Assembly (NCBI GenBank): GCA_964352715.1
Contig: CAYGSU010000074.1
Location: 1 to 19,269, forward strand
DNA from: JAVKBW01 sp964352715
Lineage (GTDB): Bacteria > Pseudomonadota > Alphaproteobacteria > UBA8366 > Aestuariispiraceae
Reading direction: 5' to 3'
DNA: 19,269 nucleotides
Below the pieces are notes generated by a model, which was given only the letters and a program-made list of their open reading frames with translations, was not told where the DNA came from and did not search any database. The translations under genes and the position numbers were made by a program. This document shows positions 1 through 6,999 of the stretch, piece after piece (the first letter of the stretch is position 1; each line of letters begins with the position of its first letter).

Positions 1-1614
1 ATCGCCCTGGGCGGCATCGGCCTTTTCCTGCTCGGTATGTCGATCCTGACCGAGGGGTTGCGAAGTCTTGCCGGCCGTCGGTTGCGGAACTGGCTAGGCA
101 CGCTGACAACCAGCCCGGCCTCCGGCGCTGTCGCCGGCGCGGCGACAACCGCCATAATACAGTCTTCCAGCGCGACCACGGTGATGGCGGTCGGGTTTGT
201 CGGCGCCGGCCTGCTGACCTTCAGTCAGGCGCTGGGCATCATATTCGGCGCGAATATCGGAACCACCATCACCGGCTGGATGGTCGCCATCATCGGCTTC
301 AAGCTGGATCTCGGCCTGTTCGCCTCGCCCCTGCTGTTCGCCGGCATCCTGCTCAAGATGTTCGCCGGCGACCGGTGGGCGAAAATCGGCTGGTCTCTCG
401 CCGGGTTTGCCCTGCTGTTTCTCGGCATCGGCGCGATGCAGACCGGCCTTGGCGGTTTGGAAGATACCCTGACACCGGATGACTTCCCGCCCGACACCCT
501 GACCGGTCGACTGCTGATCCTGTTGATCGGGGTCGGCATCACCATCGTCACGCAGTCCAGCAGCGCCGGGGTTGCAACCGCGCTGGTTGCGCTGCATGCC
601 GGAGCGCTGTCGTTTCCGCAGGCCGCTGCGCTGGTAATCGGCATGGATATCGGCACCACCTTTACCGCCGCGCTGGCGACAATCGGCGGTTCGGCGGCGA
701 TGCGGCAGACCGGGTTCGCCCATGTCATCTACAACCTGCTGACCGGCACGATGGCATTCTTTCTGCTCGGGCCCTATGCGGCCATGCTGGGGGGCTGGGT
801 TGCCCTGTCGCCGGAAAACGCGCAGATCGGGCTGGTCGGATTCCACACGCTTTTCAACGGGCTGGGCGTGATCGCCATCCTGCCCTTCGCCGGCCCCTTC
901 GCGCGGCTGATACAGACCATCCTGCCCGACCGCGATCCGGTTCTCGTCCGCCTGCTCGACCGTCGACTGCTGAGCGACCCGAACGCCGCCAGCGATGCCG
1001 CCCTGGTCACGGTTCGCGAAATAGCCCAGGCCGAAGCAAATCTGCTACGCCGCCAACTGACAAACCGGATCAACCGGTCGGCGGTCGAACGGGAACGGGC
1101 CGACCTGCAACGGGCCATCGGCAGAGCCCGGGAATACCTAGATGCAATGCGGACTTCGCCCGACATCAAACCGGCGATGCGGCAGCATGTTGCGGCGCTG
1201 CACGGGCTGGATCATCTGCAGCGACTGCACCACCGGGGCGGCCAGTACGACCGGATCGAGCAGTTATCCGGCGAACCGAGGCTCGCCCGCCTCGCGGCGG
1301 TGTTCAGCGGCGCGCTGGCCGGTTTTACCGAAGACTTCAATCTGGTGCGAGATGAAAGCCGGTTCGACCGGCTGAAAGACATGTTCCGGCAGCAGCGCCG
1401 GTCGCATGGCGCGTTCCTGATCGAAACCGGGGTCCACAAAGGCCACGAACTGGAAACTGTGGTCGCCCGGCTGGACGCCTTGCGTTGGTTGCACAGAACC
1501 AGCTATCACTTCTGGCGCATCCTGACGCATCTCGACAAGGCGGCGGTAACGCCGTTGCAGGCGGGGGCCATTGGCGGCAACACAGCGCCACCGGCGGACA
1601 CCGCAGGCGGGTAA
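1..1614 (+). CDS. Na/Pi cotransporter family protein with PhoU-like C-terminal domain (5' partial)
   Basis: Inner-membrane sodium-dependent phosphate transporter of the NptA/PNaS type. The frame is open to the first base of the window, and the residues before the first in-window ATG (position 37) continue the family's first membrane segment (IALGGIGLFLLG), so the true start lies upstream. The two inverted-repeat halves each carry the hallmark QSSS motif (bases 160-171 and 553-564), and each is followed by an IGTT segment (GANIGTTITG and GMDIGTTFTA). Hydrophobic segments fill roughly the first 300 codons. The last ~190 codons are charged and helical, matching the PhoU-like domain often fused to these transporters. 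Its stop lies 8 bases from the convergent thioesterase stop. Whether it imports or exports phosphate cannot be told from sequence. Confidence 0.93.
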   Translation: MALGGIGLFLLGMSILTEGLRSLAGRRLRNWLGTLTTSPASGAVAGAATTAIIQSSSATTVMAVGFVGAGLLTFSQALGIIFGANIGTTITGWMVAIIGFKLDLGLFASPLLFAGILLKMFAGDRWAKIGWSLAGFALLFLGIGAMQTGLGGLEDTLTPDDFPPDTLTGRLLILLIGVGITIVTQSSSAGVATALVALHAGALSFPQAAALVIGMDIGTTFTAALATIGGSAAMRQTGFAHVIYNLLTGTMAFFLLGPYAAMLGGWVALSPENAQIGLVGFHTLFNGLGVIAILPFAGPFARLIQTILPDRDPVLVRLLDRRLLSDPNAASDAALVTVREIAQAEANLLRRQLTNRINRSAVERERADLQRAIGRAREYLDAMRTSPDIKPAMRQHVAALHGLDHLQRLHHRGGQYDRIEQLSGEPRLARLAAVFSGALAGFTEDFNLVRDESRFDRLKDMFRQQRRSHGAFLIETGVHKGHELETVVARLDALRWLHRTSYHFWRILTHLDKAAVTPLQAGAIGGNTAPPADTAGG

Positions 1615-1622
1615 CCAAAATG

Positions 1623-2057
1623 CTATTGCTGTAACAGGCTCTCGACCGCCTCGCGCACCGCATCCGGCACCGGCGCTTTTTTCATCGTCGCGCGGTCGAC
1701 ATAGACATGCACGAAATGCCCGGTTGCGCAGGGCGTATCGTCGCCCTGTTTGAACAGCGCGATATCGTAAACGACGGATGATGTGCCAATCTTCGTGACA
1801 CGCATCCCGGCTTCGATGGTTTCCGGGAACGAGATTTCGCGCAGGAACCGGCATTTCGTTTCCACCACCATGCCGACCACCGGCGTATCGCGCGGCACAA
1901 GCCCGGCATGGCGGATCAGATGGTTGTTCACCACCGTATCGAAAAACGAATAGTATTCGACATTGTTGACATGGCCGTACGGGTCCTGGTCCATCCAGCG
2001 CGTCGGTATTTCCAGAAAATGCGGAAAATCGCCCCGCATTGGCAGATCATCAGTCAT
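1623..2057 (-). CDS. acyl-CoA thioesterase, 4HBT/YbgC hot-dog family
   Basis: Predicted cytoplasmic hot-dog-fold thioesterase of 144 aa that would hydrolyse an acyl- or aroyl-CoA; the substrate is unknown. The N-terminal motif WMDQDPYGHVNN (residues 21-32) matches the 4-hydroxybenzoyl-CoA thioesterase active site, with Asp25 in the place of the catalytic Asp before Pro. The length is normal for the family. The ATG overlaps the stop of the upstream alpha/beta hydrolase by one base (TAATG), which indicates translational coupling, so the two are co-expressed as the last genes of the metY operon. No separate promoter is visible. Confidence 0.9.
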   Translation of the reverse strand: MTDDLPMRGDFPHFLEIPTRWMDQDPYGHVNNVEYYSFFDTVVNNHLIRHAGLVPRDTPVVGMVVETKCRFLREISFPETIEAGMRVTKIGTSSVVYDIALFKQGDDTPCATGHFVHVYVDRATMKKAPVPDAVREAVESLLQQ

Positions 2058-2860
2058 TACGCAGATACTGTCTTGCAGAAATCCATCAGCGCGGCGCGGG
2101 TCGCCTGCTGATCTTCCAGCATCATCATGTGACCGGCATCGGGCAGGATGACGGTGCGGCTGTCGGCCACCAGATCGGCCAGCGGTTTCGCCGCCTTGAC
2201 CGGTGTCATCTTGTCCTTTGCGCCCAGCAGAAACAGCACCGGGCAGGCGATCACCGCCGCCAGATCCTCGCCCCCCTGCCAGGCGTTGCAGGCCGCGAAA
2301 TCCTTGCCCAGCACCCCTTTCGGCGCGCGTTCGACCAGCCGCACCGCCGTACCGATCAGCCAGATGCCGCTGGCGATGTTGCCGCCCTTGTGGGCGCGCG
2401 CGCCATGCCCCCAGGCGGCGATCATTTCCGCCGCTCTGATATCGCCGCTATCGGCAAACCCCTGCAGGGCAGGATGCACCGGCATCTTGCCGGCAACCCC
2501 CAGCAAGGCCGCCGCCTTGATGCGGTCGCCATGCCGCGCCGCCGTCGTGACCGTGGTGATCGCGCCCATCGAATGGCCGACCAGAATAACCGGCTCACCC
2601 ACGGCTGCATCGATGAAGGCCGCAACCCAGTCGGCCAGGGCGTCGATGCTTTCCAGCGCTTCACCGCCGCTCTTGCCGTGGCCCGGCAGATCGACCGCCA
2701 GCACGTTGAACCCGTGATGCGCGAAATACCGGGTCTGCTGGCCCCAGACCGTATGGTCCATGCCCGCTCCGTGGACGAAGACAATGCTTGGTTTCGCCGG
2801 GTCGAATTCCTGTCCGCCGGTCGAGGCGAAGACAGCATTTCCGTTCACGGTCACATCCAT
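2057..2860 (-). CDS. alpha/beta fold hydrolase
   Basis: A 267-aa soluble alpha/beta hydrolase, function unassigned. Visible features are the oxyanion HGAG (residues 30-33), the nucleophile elbow GHSMG with Ser97, the acid Asp216 in GAKDKMTP, and His244 in DAGHMMM, so the catalytic triad is complete. It starts 30 bases after the metY stop and is coupled to the thioesterase by a one-base overlap. It is not MetX: homoserine acetyltransferases share the fold but are about 100 residues longer and have a GGSMGG elbow. The context suggests an ester or thioester hydrolase acting with the thioesterase, but this is inference. Confidence 0.88.
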   Translation of the reverse strand: MDVTVNGNAVFASTGGQEFDPAKPSIVFVHGAGMDHTVWGQQTRYFAHHGFNVLAVDLPGHGKSGGEALESIDALADWVAAFIDAAVGEPVILVGHSMGAITTVTTAARHGDRIKAAALLGVAGKMPVHPALQGFADSGDIRAAEMIAAWGHGARAHKGGNIASGIWLIGTAVRLVERAPKGVLGKDFAACNAWQGGEDLAAVIACPVLFLLGAKDKMTPVKAAKPLADLVADSRTVILPDAGHMMMLEDQQATRAALMDFCKTVSA

Positions 2861-2890
2861 GAGGGGTTACCTTTCAACCGTTGGCCGGGA

Positions 2891-4225
2891 TTATTCTGCT
2901 GCCGTTTTCATGGCGGCTTTCGACGCCGCGCGCAGCCCTTTTTCGAGATCGGCAATCAGATCGTCCGGGTCTTCCAGACCGATCGACAGCCGCACCAGAT
3001 CGTCACCGATACCGGCGGCCTTCAACTGTTCGTCGCTGAGCTGCCGGTGTGTCGTCGTCGCCGGGTGCAGGACCAGCGACTTCGCGTCGCCGACATTCGC
3101 CAGATGGCTGAACAGTTCCAGCCCTTCGATGAACGCCGCGCCGCCGGCCCGGCCGCCCTTCACCCCGAAAGACAGCATCGACCCCGGGCCTTTGGGCATG
3201 TATTTCTTCGCCAGTTCATGATCGGCGTGGGAGGCGAGGCCGGGATAGCTGACCCAGTCAACCGCTTCGTGACCTTCCAGGAATTCCGCCACCTTGCCGG
3301 CATTCGCGACGTGCCGGTCCATCCGCAATGGCAGGGTTTCGATGCCCTGAATCAAATAGAAAGCATTGGCCGGCGACAGAACCGGGCCATAATCGCGCAG
3401 GCCTTCCGCCCGCGCCCGCATGATGAAGGCGGCCGGCCCGTATTCCTCGGCAAAGACGATGCCGTGATACCCGGCATAGGGTTCGGTCATGGTCGGGAAG
3501 CGCGATGCGCCGCTTTCGTCTGTCACTGTCCAGTCGAACCGGCCGCCGTCGACCAGTATGCCACCCATGGCGATGCCGTGCCCGCCGAGCCATTTGGTTG
3601 CCGAATGCATCACGATATCGGCCCCGAAATCGATCGGCCGGCACAGATAGGGCGTCGAGAACGTGGCGTCGATGACCAGCGGCAGGCCGGCATCATGCGC
3701 GACACCGGCGATTTTCTCGATATCCAGCACTTCCAGTGCCGGGTTGCCCAGCACTTCGGCAAACAGCATTTTGGTGTTCGGGCGGATCGCCGCCTTGAAG
3801 GCGTCCGGGTCGCGCGGATCGACGAAGGTGGTGGTGATGCCGAAGCGCGGCAGCGTCAGGCCGAACAGGTTGATCGACCCGCCATACAGCGATTTTGACG
3901 CCACGATATGGTCGCCGGCGCTCATCAGCGTGGTTACCGCCAGATGCAGTGCCGCATGCCCCGACGCACAGGCGATCGCGCCGACGCCGCCATCCAGCGC
4001 CGCCATGCGTTCTTCCAGTACCGCAACCGTCGGGTTGGAAATCCGGGAATAGATATGACCTGCCCGTTCCAGATTGAACAGCGAGGCTGCGTGGTCGACA
4101 TCCTCGAACACATAGGACGTCGTCTGGTAAATCGGAACCGCGCGGGCGCCCGTTACCGGGTCCGGCTGTTGGCCACCATGCAGCGACAGGGTCGAGAATT
4201 TCAGAAACAGATCGTCGGAGGGCAT
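2891..4225 (-). CDS. metY: O-acetylhomoserine aminocarboxypropyltransferase (sulfhydrylase)
   Basis: PLP enzyme of the Cys/Met metabolism family (444 aa) that makes homocysteine from O-acetylhomoserine and sulfide, the direct sulfhydrylation route to methionine. Landmarks: YSRISNPT (residues 59-66), the substrate/PLP loop SGHAALHLA (88-96), Asp186 in VIDATFSTPYL, and the PLP lysine Lys211 in HSATKWLGGHG. The length and the insertion between the lysine motif and FAEEYGPAAF fit MetY rather than cystathionine enzymes. The usual DNT after beta-strand 'VID' reads DAT here. AAGGAG lies 7 bases before the ATG. First gene of the operon with the hydrolase and thioesterase. A long leader upstream carries an intrinsic terminator, so expression is probably controlled by attenuation. 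Confidence 0.94.
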   Translation of the reverse strand: MPSDDLFLKFSTLSLHGGQQPDPVTGARAVPIYQTTSYVFEDVDHAASLFNLERAGHIYSRISNPTVAVLEERMAALDGGVGAIACASGHAALHLAVTTLMSAGDHIVASKSLYGGSINLFGLTLPRFGITTTFVDPRDPDAFKAAIRPNTKMLFAEVLGNPALEVLDIEKIAGVAHDAGLPLVIDATFSTPYLCRPIDFGADIVMHSATKWLGGHGIAMGGILVDGGRFDWTVTDESGASRFPTMTEPYAGYHGIVFAEEYGPAAFIMRARAEGLRDYGPVLSPANAFYLIQGIETLPLRMDRHVANAGKVAEFLEGHEAVDWVSYPGLASHADHELAKKYMPKGPGSMLSFGVKGGRAGGAAFIEGLELFSHLANVGDAKSLVLHPATTTHRQLSDEQLKAAGIGDDLVRLSIGLEDPDDLIADLEKGLRAASKAAMKTAAE

Positions 4226-4400
4226 CCGGAGTCTCCTTGGCTAGGCAGGCGGCAAGCCTAGGGTTTTGCTCACGCGCAGACAATGAAATCCCGGCGACCA
4301 GCCCAAAAAAAATGGGCCGCTTTCGCGACCCACCAGGCAATGTTTTTTATTGGTTTTTCACGCCGGTTGATCCAACGCTCCCTGTTCAACTCGCCTGTAA
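4226..4400 (-). promoter_or_regulatory. metY 5' leader, candidate attenuator/cis-regulatory RNA
   Basis: About 175 bases lie between the predicted start of transcription and the metY ATG. Reading in the metY direction, the leader contains CAGGC (4397-4393) that can pair with GCCTG (4338-4334), then an intrinsic terminator (4332-4305), then a 6-bp hairpin CTAGGC-N9-GCCTAG (4261-4241) ending three bases before the AAGGAG ribosome binding site (4238-4233). The terminator's 3' arm GCGGCC can also pair with GGTCGC at 4298-4293. This layout is what a transcription and/or translation attenuator looks like. I do not find the conserved blocks of SAM-I, SAM-II or SAH riboswitches, nor a leader peptide rich in Met or Cys. 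Confidence 0.5.
4305..4332 (-). terminator. intrinsic terminator inside the metY leader
   Basis: In the minus-strand RNA, TGGGTCGC and GCGGCCCA form an 8-bp stem (one G-U pair) closed by a GAAA tetraloop, followed directly by eight U residues. It works on the minus strand only: the plus strand has no U-tract after the hairpin. It sits between the metY promoter and the metY start, about 80 bases before the ATG, so unconditional use would shut metY off. It could instead end read-through from upstream. Confidence 0.75.
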
Positions 4401-4407
4401 TGACGAG

Positions 4408-4435
4408 ACCATAACAAAAGGATCATGATTGTCAA
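4408..4435 (-). promoter_or_regulatory. predicted sigma-70-type promoter for metY
   Basis: Minus-strand TTGACA (4435-4430) is a perfect -35 box, followed by a 16-base spacer and TATGGT (4413-4408, four of six) as -10. Transcription would start near 4400. It is the only good promoter I see between the upstream terminator and metY. Confidence 0.5.
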
Positions 4436-4454
4436 AACAGATAACGGCGCAAAC

Positions 4455-4486
4455 AGAAAAGAAAAAGAGCCGATAAATCGGCTCTT
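4455..4486 (-). terminator. intrinsic terminator downstream of the CurA-type reductase
   Basis: AAGAGCCGAT and ATCGGCTCTT (4465-4486) form a perfect 10-bp stem with a 2-base AA spacer, so the effective loop is about four bases after the innermost pairs open. On the minus strand it runs into TTTCTTTTCTGTTT. It lies about 170 bases past the stop of the reductase gene, far for a simple 3' end, so it may instead end a small transcript arising in 4500-4653. A 7-bp hairpin (ATACCTT/AAGGTAT, 4531-4548) lies just before it. Confidence 0.7.
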
Positions 4487-4573
4487 GAGTTGAACAGGGG
4501 TCTCAGAGAGAGAAAATACTAGGTAAGACAATACCTTCTCTAAGGTATCGTAGCAGACATTAGCACCCAATCC

Positions 4574-4589
4574 TTAATGAAACGTTAAC
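4574..4589. promoter_or_regulatory. CtrA-like site TTAA-N7-TTAAC
   Basis: TTAATGAAACGTTAAC matches the full alphaproteobacterial CtrA consensus TTAA-N7-TTAAC exactly. It sits in the AT-rich part of the gap at 4500-4653, where such matches arise by chance more readily than elsewhere in this GC-rich window. No gene starts right next to it. Confidence 0.3.
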
Positions 4590-4653
4590 AAAGCCTAAAA
4601 TACCGAAAGTACCGTTAAATAATTTTTTTAGGTCTCTACCGGTAATTCTTTGT

Positions 4654-5688
4654 CTATGTTTCTATTCCACTTGGACATTCTGAAACGCGTACCAGTTGCT
4701 TTCCGAAATTGGCGCCTGAAAGCAGTCGCAGGAAGGCTTCGGGCATGGACTCGATGCCATCCATGATATCTTCGCGATGCCGGATAAGCCCGTCCTTCGC
4801 CCAGCCGGAAATTTCCCGGCGAACGGAATCGAATCGATCCAGGTGGTCGAAAATGATGAATCCCTGCATCCGCGCCCGCGCCGTCAGGATCTGACGCAGG
4901 AAGCGCTGACCCATATCAGGCTGGTCCAGACGGTTCGACAATTCCATCGTGCCGCAGATGGCGATCCGCGCACCGAGCGCCAGATTAAGCATCACCGCAT
5001 CGTGGATCGGGCCGGCTGTGTTGTCCAGAAACGCATCGACGCCATCCGGGCAGGCTTCCTTCATGGCGGCGGGAAGATCCGTGCATGTCTTGTAGTTGAT
5101 GCCGCTGCTGTATCCCAGTTCCTTGCACCAGGCGATCTTTTCATCCGATCCGGCGACCGCCACAGCCGTCGCCCCCTTGATCCGGGCGATCTGCCCGGCA
5201 ATCTGGCCGACCGCGCCGGACGCGGCGGAAACCACCGCCCTGTCACCCTGCCTGATCTGCAATGTATCAATCATGGTCAGATAGGCCGTGATGCCGGGCA
5301 TGCCGAGATAGCTCAGCGCAGCGTGGATCGGCCCCAGCGCCGGGTCGAACACCCGCACGGCGTCCGGTTTCTGAATTGAATAGTCCTGCCAGCCGAAATT
5401 GAAGCCCTCGACGACCGCTCCTGCCGGCAGAGCGTCGCAGCGGCTTTTTTCAACTACGCCGACGCCGTTGCCGTGCATCACTTCGCCGAGCTGAACGCCG
5501 GCTGCGTAGTTCGCCGCCTTGCTGATCCGCCCGCGCAGATACGGGTCGACGGAAAGATACACCGCCCGCACCAGCGCTTCGCCCTCCGACGGTTCCGGTA
5601 TCGCCGCATCGTCGCGGCGCCAGCAGTCCGCCGTCGGCGCTCCATCGGGAAACCGGTCGAGGACCCATCGGCTGTTCTGTGTCGGCAT
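4654..5688 (-). CDS. NADP-dependent oxidoreductase, CurA/leukotriene B4 12-hydroxydehydrogenase family
   Basis: Zinc-free medium-chain reductase (344 aa), expected to reduce the C=C bond of enones or to act on similar carbonyl substrates with NADPH in the cytoplasm. The N-terminal GroES-like domain shows SVDPYLRGR (residues 46-54), typical of this branch. The Rossmann nucleotide loop is AASGAVGQIAGQIA (155-168). The C-terminal part has ICGTMELSN and MQGFIIFDH, also typical of the branch. No zinc-binding cysteine cluster is present. AAGGAAG lies five bases before the ATG. It reads in the same direction as metY but is separated from it by 428 bases and two terminators. The true substrate is unknown. 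Confidence 0.9.
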   Translation of the reverse strand: MPTQNSRWVLDRFPDGAPTADCWRRDDAAIPEPSEGEALVRAVYLSVDPYLRGRISKAANYAAGVQLGEVMHGNGVGVVEKSRCDALPAGAVVEGFNFGWQDYSIQKPDAVRVFDPALGPIHAALSYLGMPGITAYLTMIDTLQIRQGDRAVVSAASGAVGQIAGQIARIKGATAVAVAGSDEKIAWCKELGYSSGINYKTCTDLPAAMKEACPDGVDAFLDNTAGPIHDAVMLNLALGARIAICGTMELSNRLDQPDMGQRFLRQILTARARMQGFIIFDHLDRFDSVRREISGWAKDGLIRHREDIMDGIESMPEAFLRLLSGANFGKQLVRVSECPSGIET

Positions 5689-5718
5689 GGTTTCTTCCTT
5701 GTGCTTTTCGGTGTCGGA

Positions 5719-5904
5719 TCAGACTTTGAAAACGGAGGCCGCCGCCTGCTTGGCTGCCTGCTTCTTCTCAATCATCGCTTTCGCGCGGGAGATTTCCGCT
5801 TCCCGTTCCGCAATGTAGTCGCCCAATGCTTCAATGGACATGCCGTCCAGAAGCGCCGGTTCAAGAGATTTCGGTTTTGTCGGTTCAAGGTCATCGGTGT
5901 CCAT
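5719..5904 (-). CDS. DUF1192 family small protein
   Basis: A 61-aa acidic then lysine/alanine-rich protein of a small alphaproteobacterial family of unknown function. The core reads LLDGMSIEALGDYIAERE (residues ~17-34), followed by a predicted short coiled helix of about 25 residues. The frame is open further upstream, but the ATG at 5904 is chosen because it has GGAG eight bases ahead and begins at the family's usual N-terminus. It is divergent from the PIG3-type oxidoreductase, a pairing I recall as common in alphaproteobacteria, and its stop is 30 bases ahead of the CurA-type reductase start, so these two may be co-transcribed. Confidence 0.82.
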   Translation of the reverse strand: MDTDDLEPTKPKSLEPALLDGMSIEALGDYIAEREAEISRAKAMIEKKQAAKQAAASVFKV

Positions 5905-5977
5905 TGCCGCAACTCCATCACTTCGTTTAGGGTGACCCAATTCGTAGCATAACACCCCCGATTGAAGGCAACCGAAG

Positions 5978-6979
5978 ATGAGCCTGCCCGAAACAATGAC
6001 CGCCGTCGAGATCACCGAGCACGGCGGGCCGGATGTTCTGAAGCCTGTTCAACGGGCAGTGCCGCAACCGGGGCCGGGCGACGTGCTGATCAGGGTGGCG
6101 TCAGCCGGAGTCAACCGGCCGGATTGCCTGCAGCGCGCCGGCGCGTACAACCCGCCGCCGGATGCCAGCGATCTGCCGGGGCTGGAAGTCGCCGGCACGG
6201 TTGTCGCCGTCGGCGATGGCGTTAATCGTTGGTCGGAGGGCGATGCGGTAATGGCGCTGACGCCGGGCGGCGGCTATGCGGAATATTGCGTGACACCGGC
6301 GGCCCATTGCCTGCCGCTGCCGAATGGATACGACATGGTACAGGCGGCGGCTTTGCCGGAAACCCTGTTCACCGTCTACTACAACGTCTTCACAAGAGCG
6401 CAGCTTGTCGCCGGTGAATGGTTTCTGGTGCATGGCGGCTCCAGCGGCATCGGTACGATCGCGATCCAGATGGCGAAGGCCTTCGGCGCGAAAGTCATCA
6501 CCACCGCCGGATCGACTGAAAAATGCGACGCCTGCCGCGACCTTGGCGCGGATGTCGTGATCAACTACCGGGACGAGGATTGGGTGGCTGCGACTAAGGA
6601 AGCCACCGGCAAGACAGGCGTCGATGTCGTGCTCGACATGGTCGGCGGCGATTATATCCAGAAAAACATTTCGGTTCTGGGCATGGACGGGCGCTATGCT
6701 TTCATCGCCTTTCTCGGCGGACCGAAGGCCGAGGTGAACTTCGCGACCATCATGATGAAGCGGATCACCATGTCCGGCTCAACCCTGCGGCCCCAGACGA
6801 ATGAACAGAAAGCCGCCATCGCCCGCAATCTGGAAAGCCATGTCCTGCCACTGATTTCAGCCGGCAAGATAAAGCCGGTCCTGCACACGACAATGCCATT
6901 GACTGAGGCAGCCGCCGCGCATGCGTTGATGGAATCCAGCGCGCATATCGGCAAGATCATGCTGACGGTCGGTGACTGA
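5978..6979 (+). CDS. NAD(P)H-quinone oxidoreductase, PIG3/TIGR02824-like
   Basis: Zinc-free medium-chain reductase of 333 aa, expected to reduce quinones with NADPH. PIG3-type signatures are NRPDCLQRAGAYNPP (residues 46-60) and LPGLEVAGTV (66-75). The nucleotide-binding loop is GGSSGIGTIAIQMAK (153-167), and the C-terminus is HIGKIML. The ATG at 5978 is preferred over the one at 5996 because an AAGG element precedes it and nothing precedes the second. The divergent promoter region to DUF1192 is only 73 bases. The dioxygenase gene follows after 20 bases, so the two form an operon. Confidence 0.92.
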   Translation: MSLPETMTAVEITEHGGPDVLKPVQRAVPQPGPGDVLIRVASAGVNRPDCLQRAGAYNPPPDASDLPGLEVAGTVVAVGDGVNRWSEGDAVMALTPGGGYAEYCVTPAAHCLPLPNGYDMVQAAALPETLFTVYYNVFTRAQLVAGEWFLVHGGSSGIGTIAIQMAKAFGAKVITTAGSTEKCDACRDLGADVVINYRDEDWVAATKEATGKTGVDVVLDMVGGDYIQKNISVLGMDGRYAFIAFLGGPKAEVNFATIMMKRITMSGSTLRPQTNEQKAAIARNLESHVLPLISAGKIKPVLHTTMPLTEAAAAHALMESSAHIGKIMLTVGD

Positions 6980-6999
6980 CGGTTACAAGGGAAAGAAAC

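Larger units (their letters stand above)
4380..4499. repeat. 13-bp perfect inverted repeat spanning 120 bases
   Basis: CCCTGTTCAACTC at 4380-4392 is repeated exactly inverted (GAGTTGAACAGGG) at 4487-4499. The segment between holds the minus-strand terminator directly against one arm and the metY promoter. No direct repeats flank the arms, so a transposon end is not supported. A minus-strand transcript reading through from upstream could fold the whole segment. Confidence 0.7.

Noticed and set aside
2057..2860. Homoserine O-acetyltransferase (metX) next to metY
   Set aside because: The fold matches, but the protein is about 100 residues too short and has GHSMG rather than GGSMGG.
2039..3898. 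A 619-codon open frame on the plus strand, antisense to the hydrolase and metY genes
   Set aside because: Its product is rich in Arg, Gln, His and Asp with no domain pattern, as expected opposite GC-rich coding sequence, while the minus-strand proteins have complete catalytic motifs.
4226..4400. SAM-II riboswitch before metY
   Set aside because: The position is right for alphaproteobacteria, but the conserved pseudoknot blocks (UGAUUU loop, GCUAAA end) are missing.
4380..4499. A miniature transposon with 13-bp terminal inverted repeats
   Set aside because: No target-site duplication flanks the arms, and the inside holds a terminator and promoter in working order for the neighbouring genes.
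4358..4570. A 70-codon minus-strand frame with a hydrophobic stretch upstream of metY
   Set aside because: It would start at TTG with AAGGA directly against it, and it reads through a perfect intrinsic terminator and a promoter; non-coding structure explains the region better.
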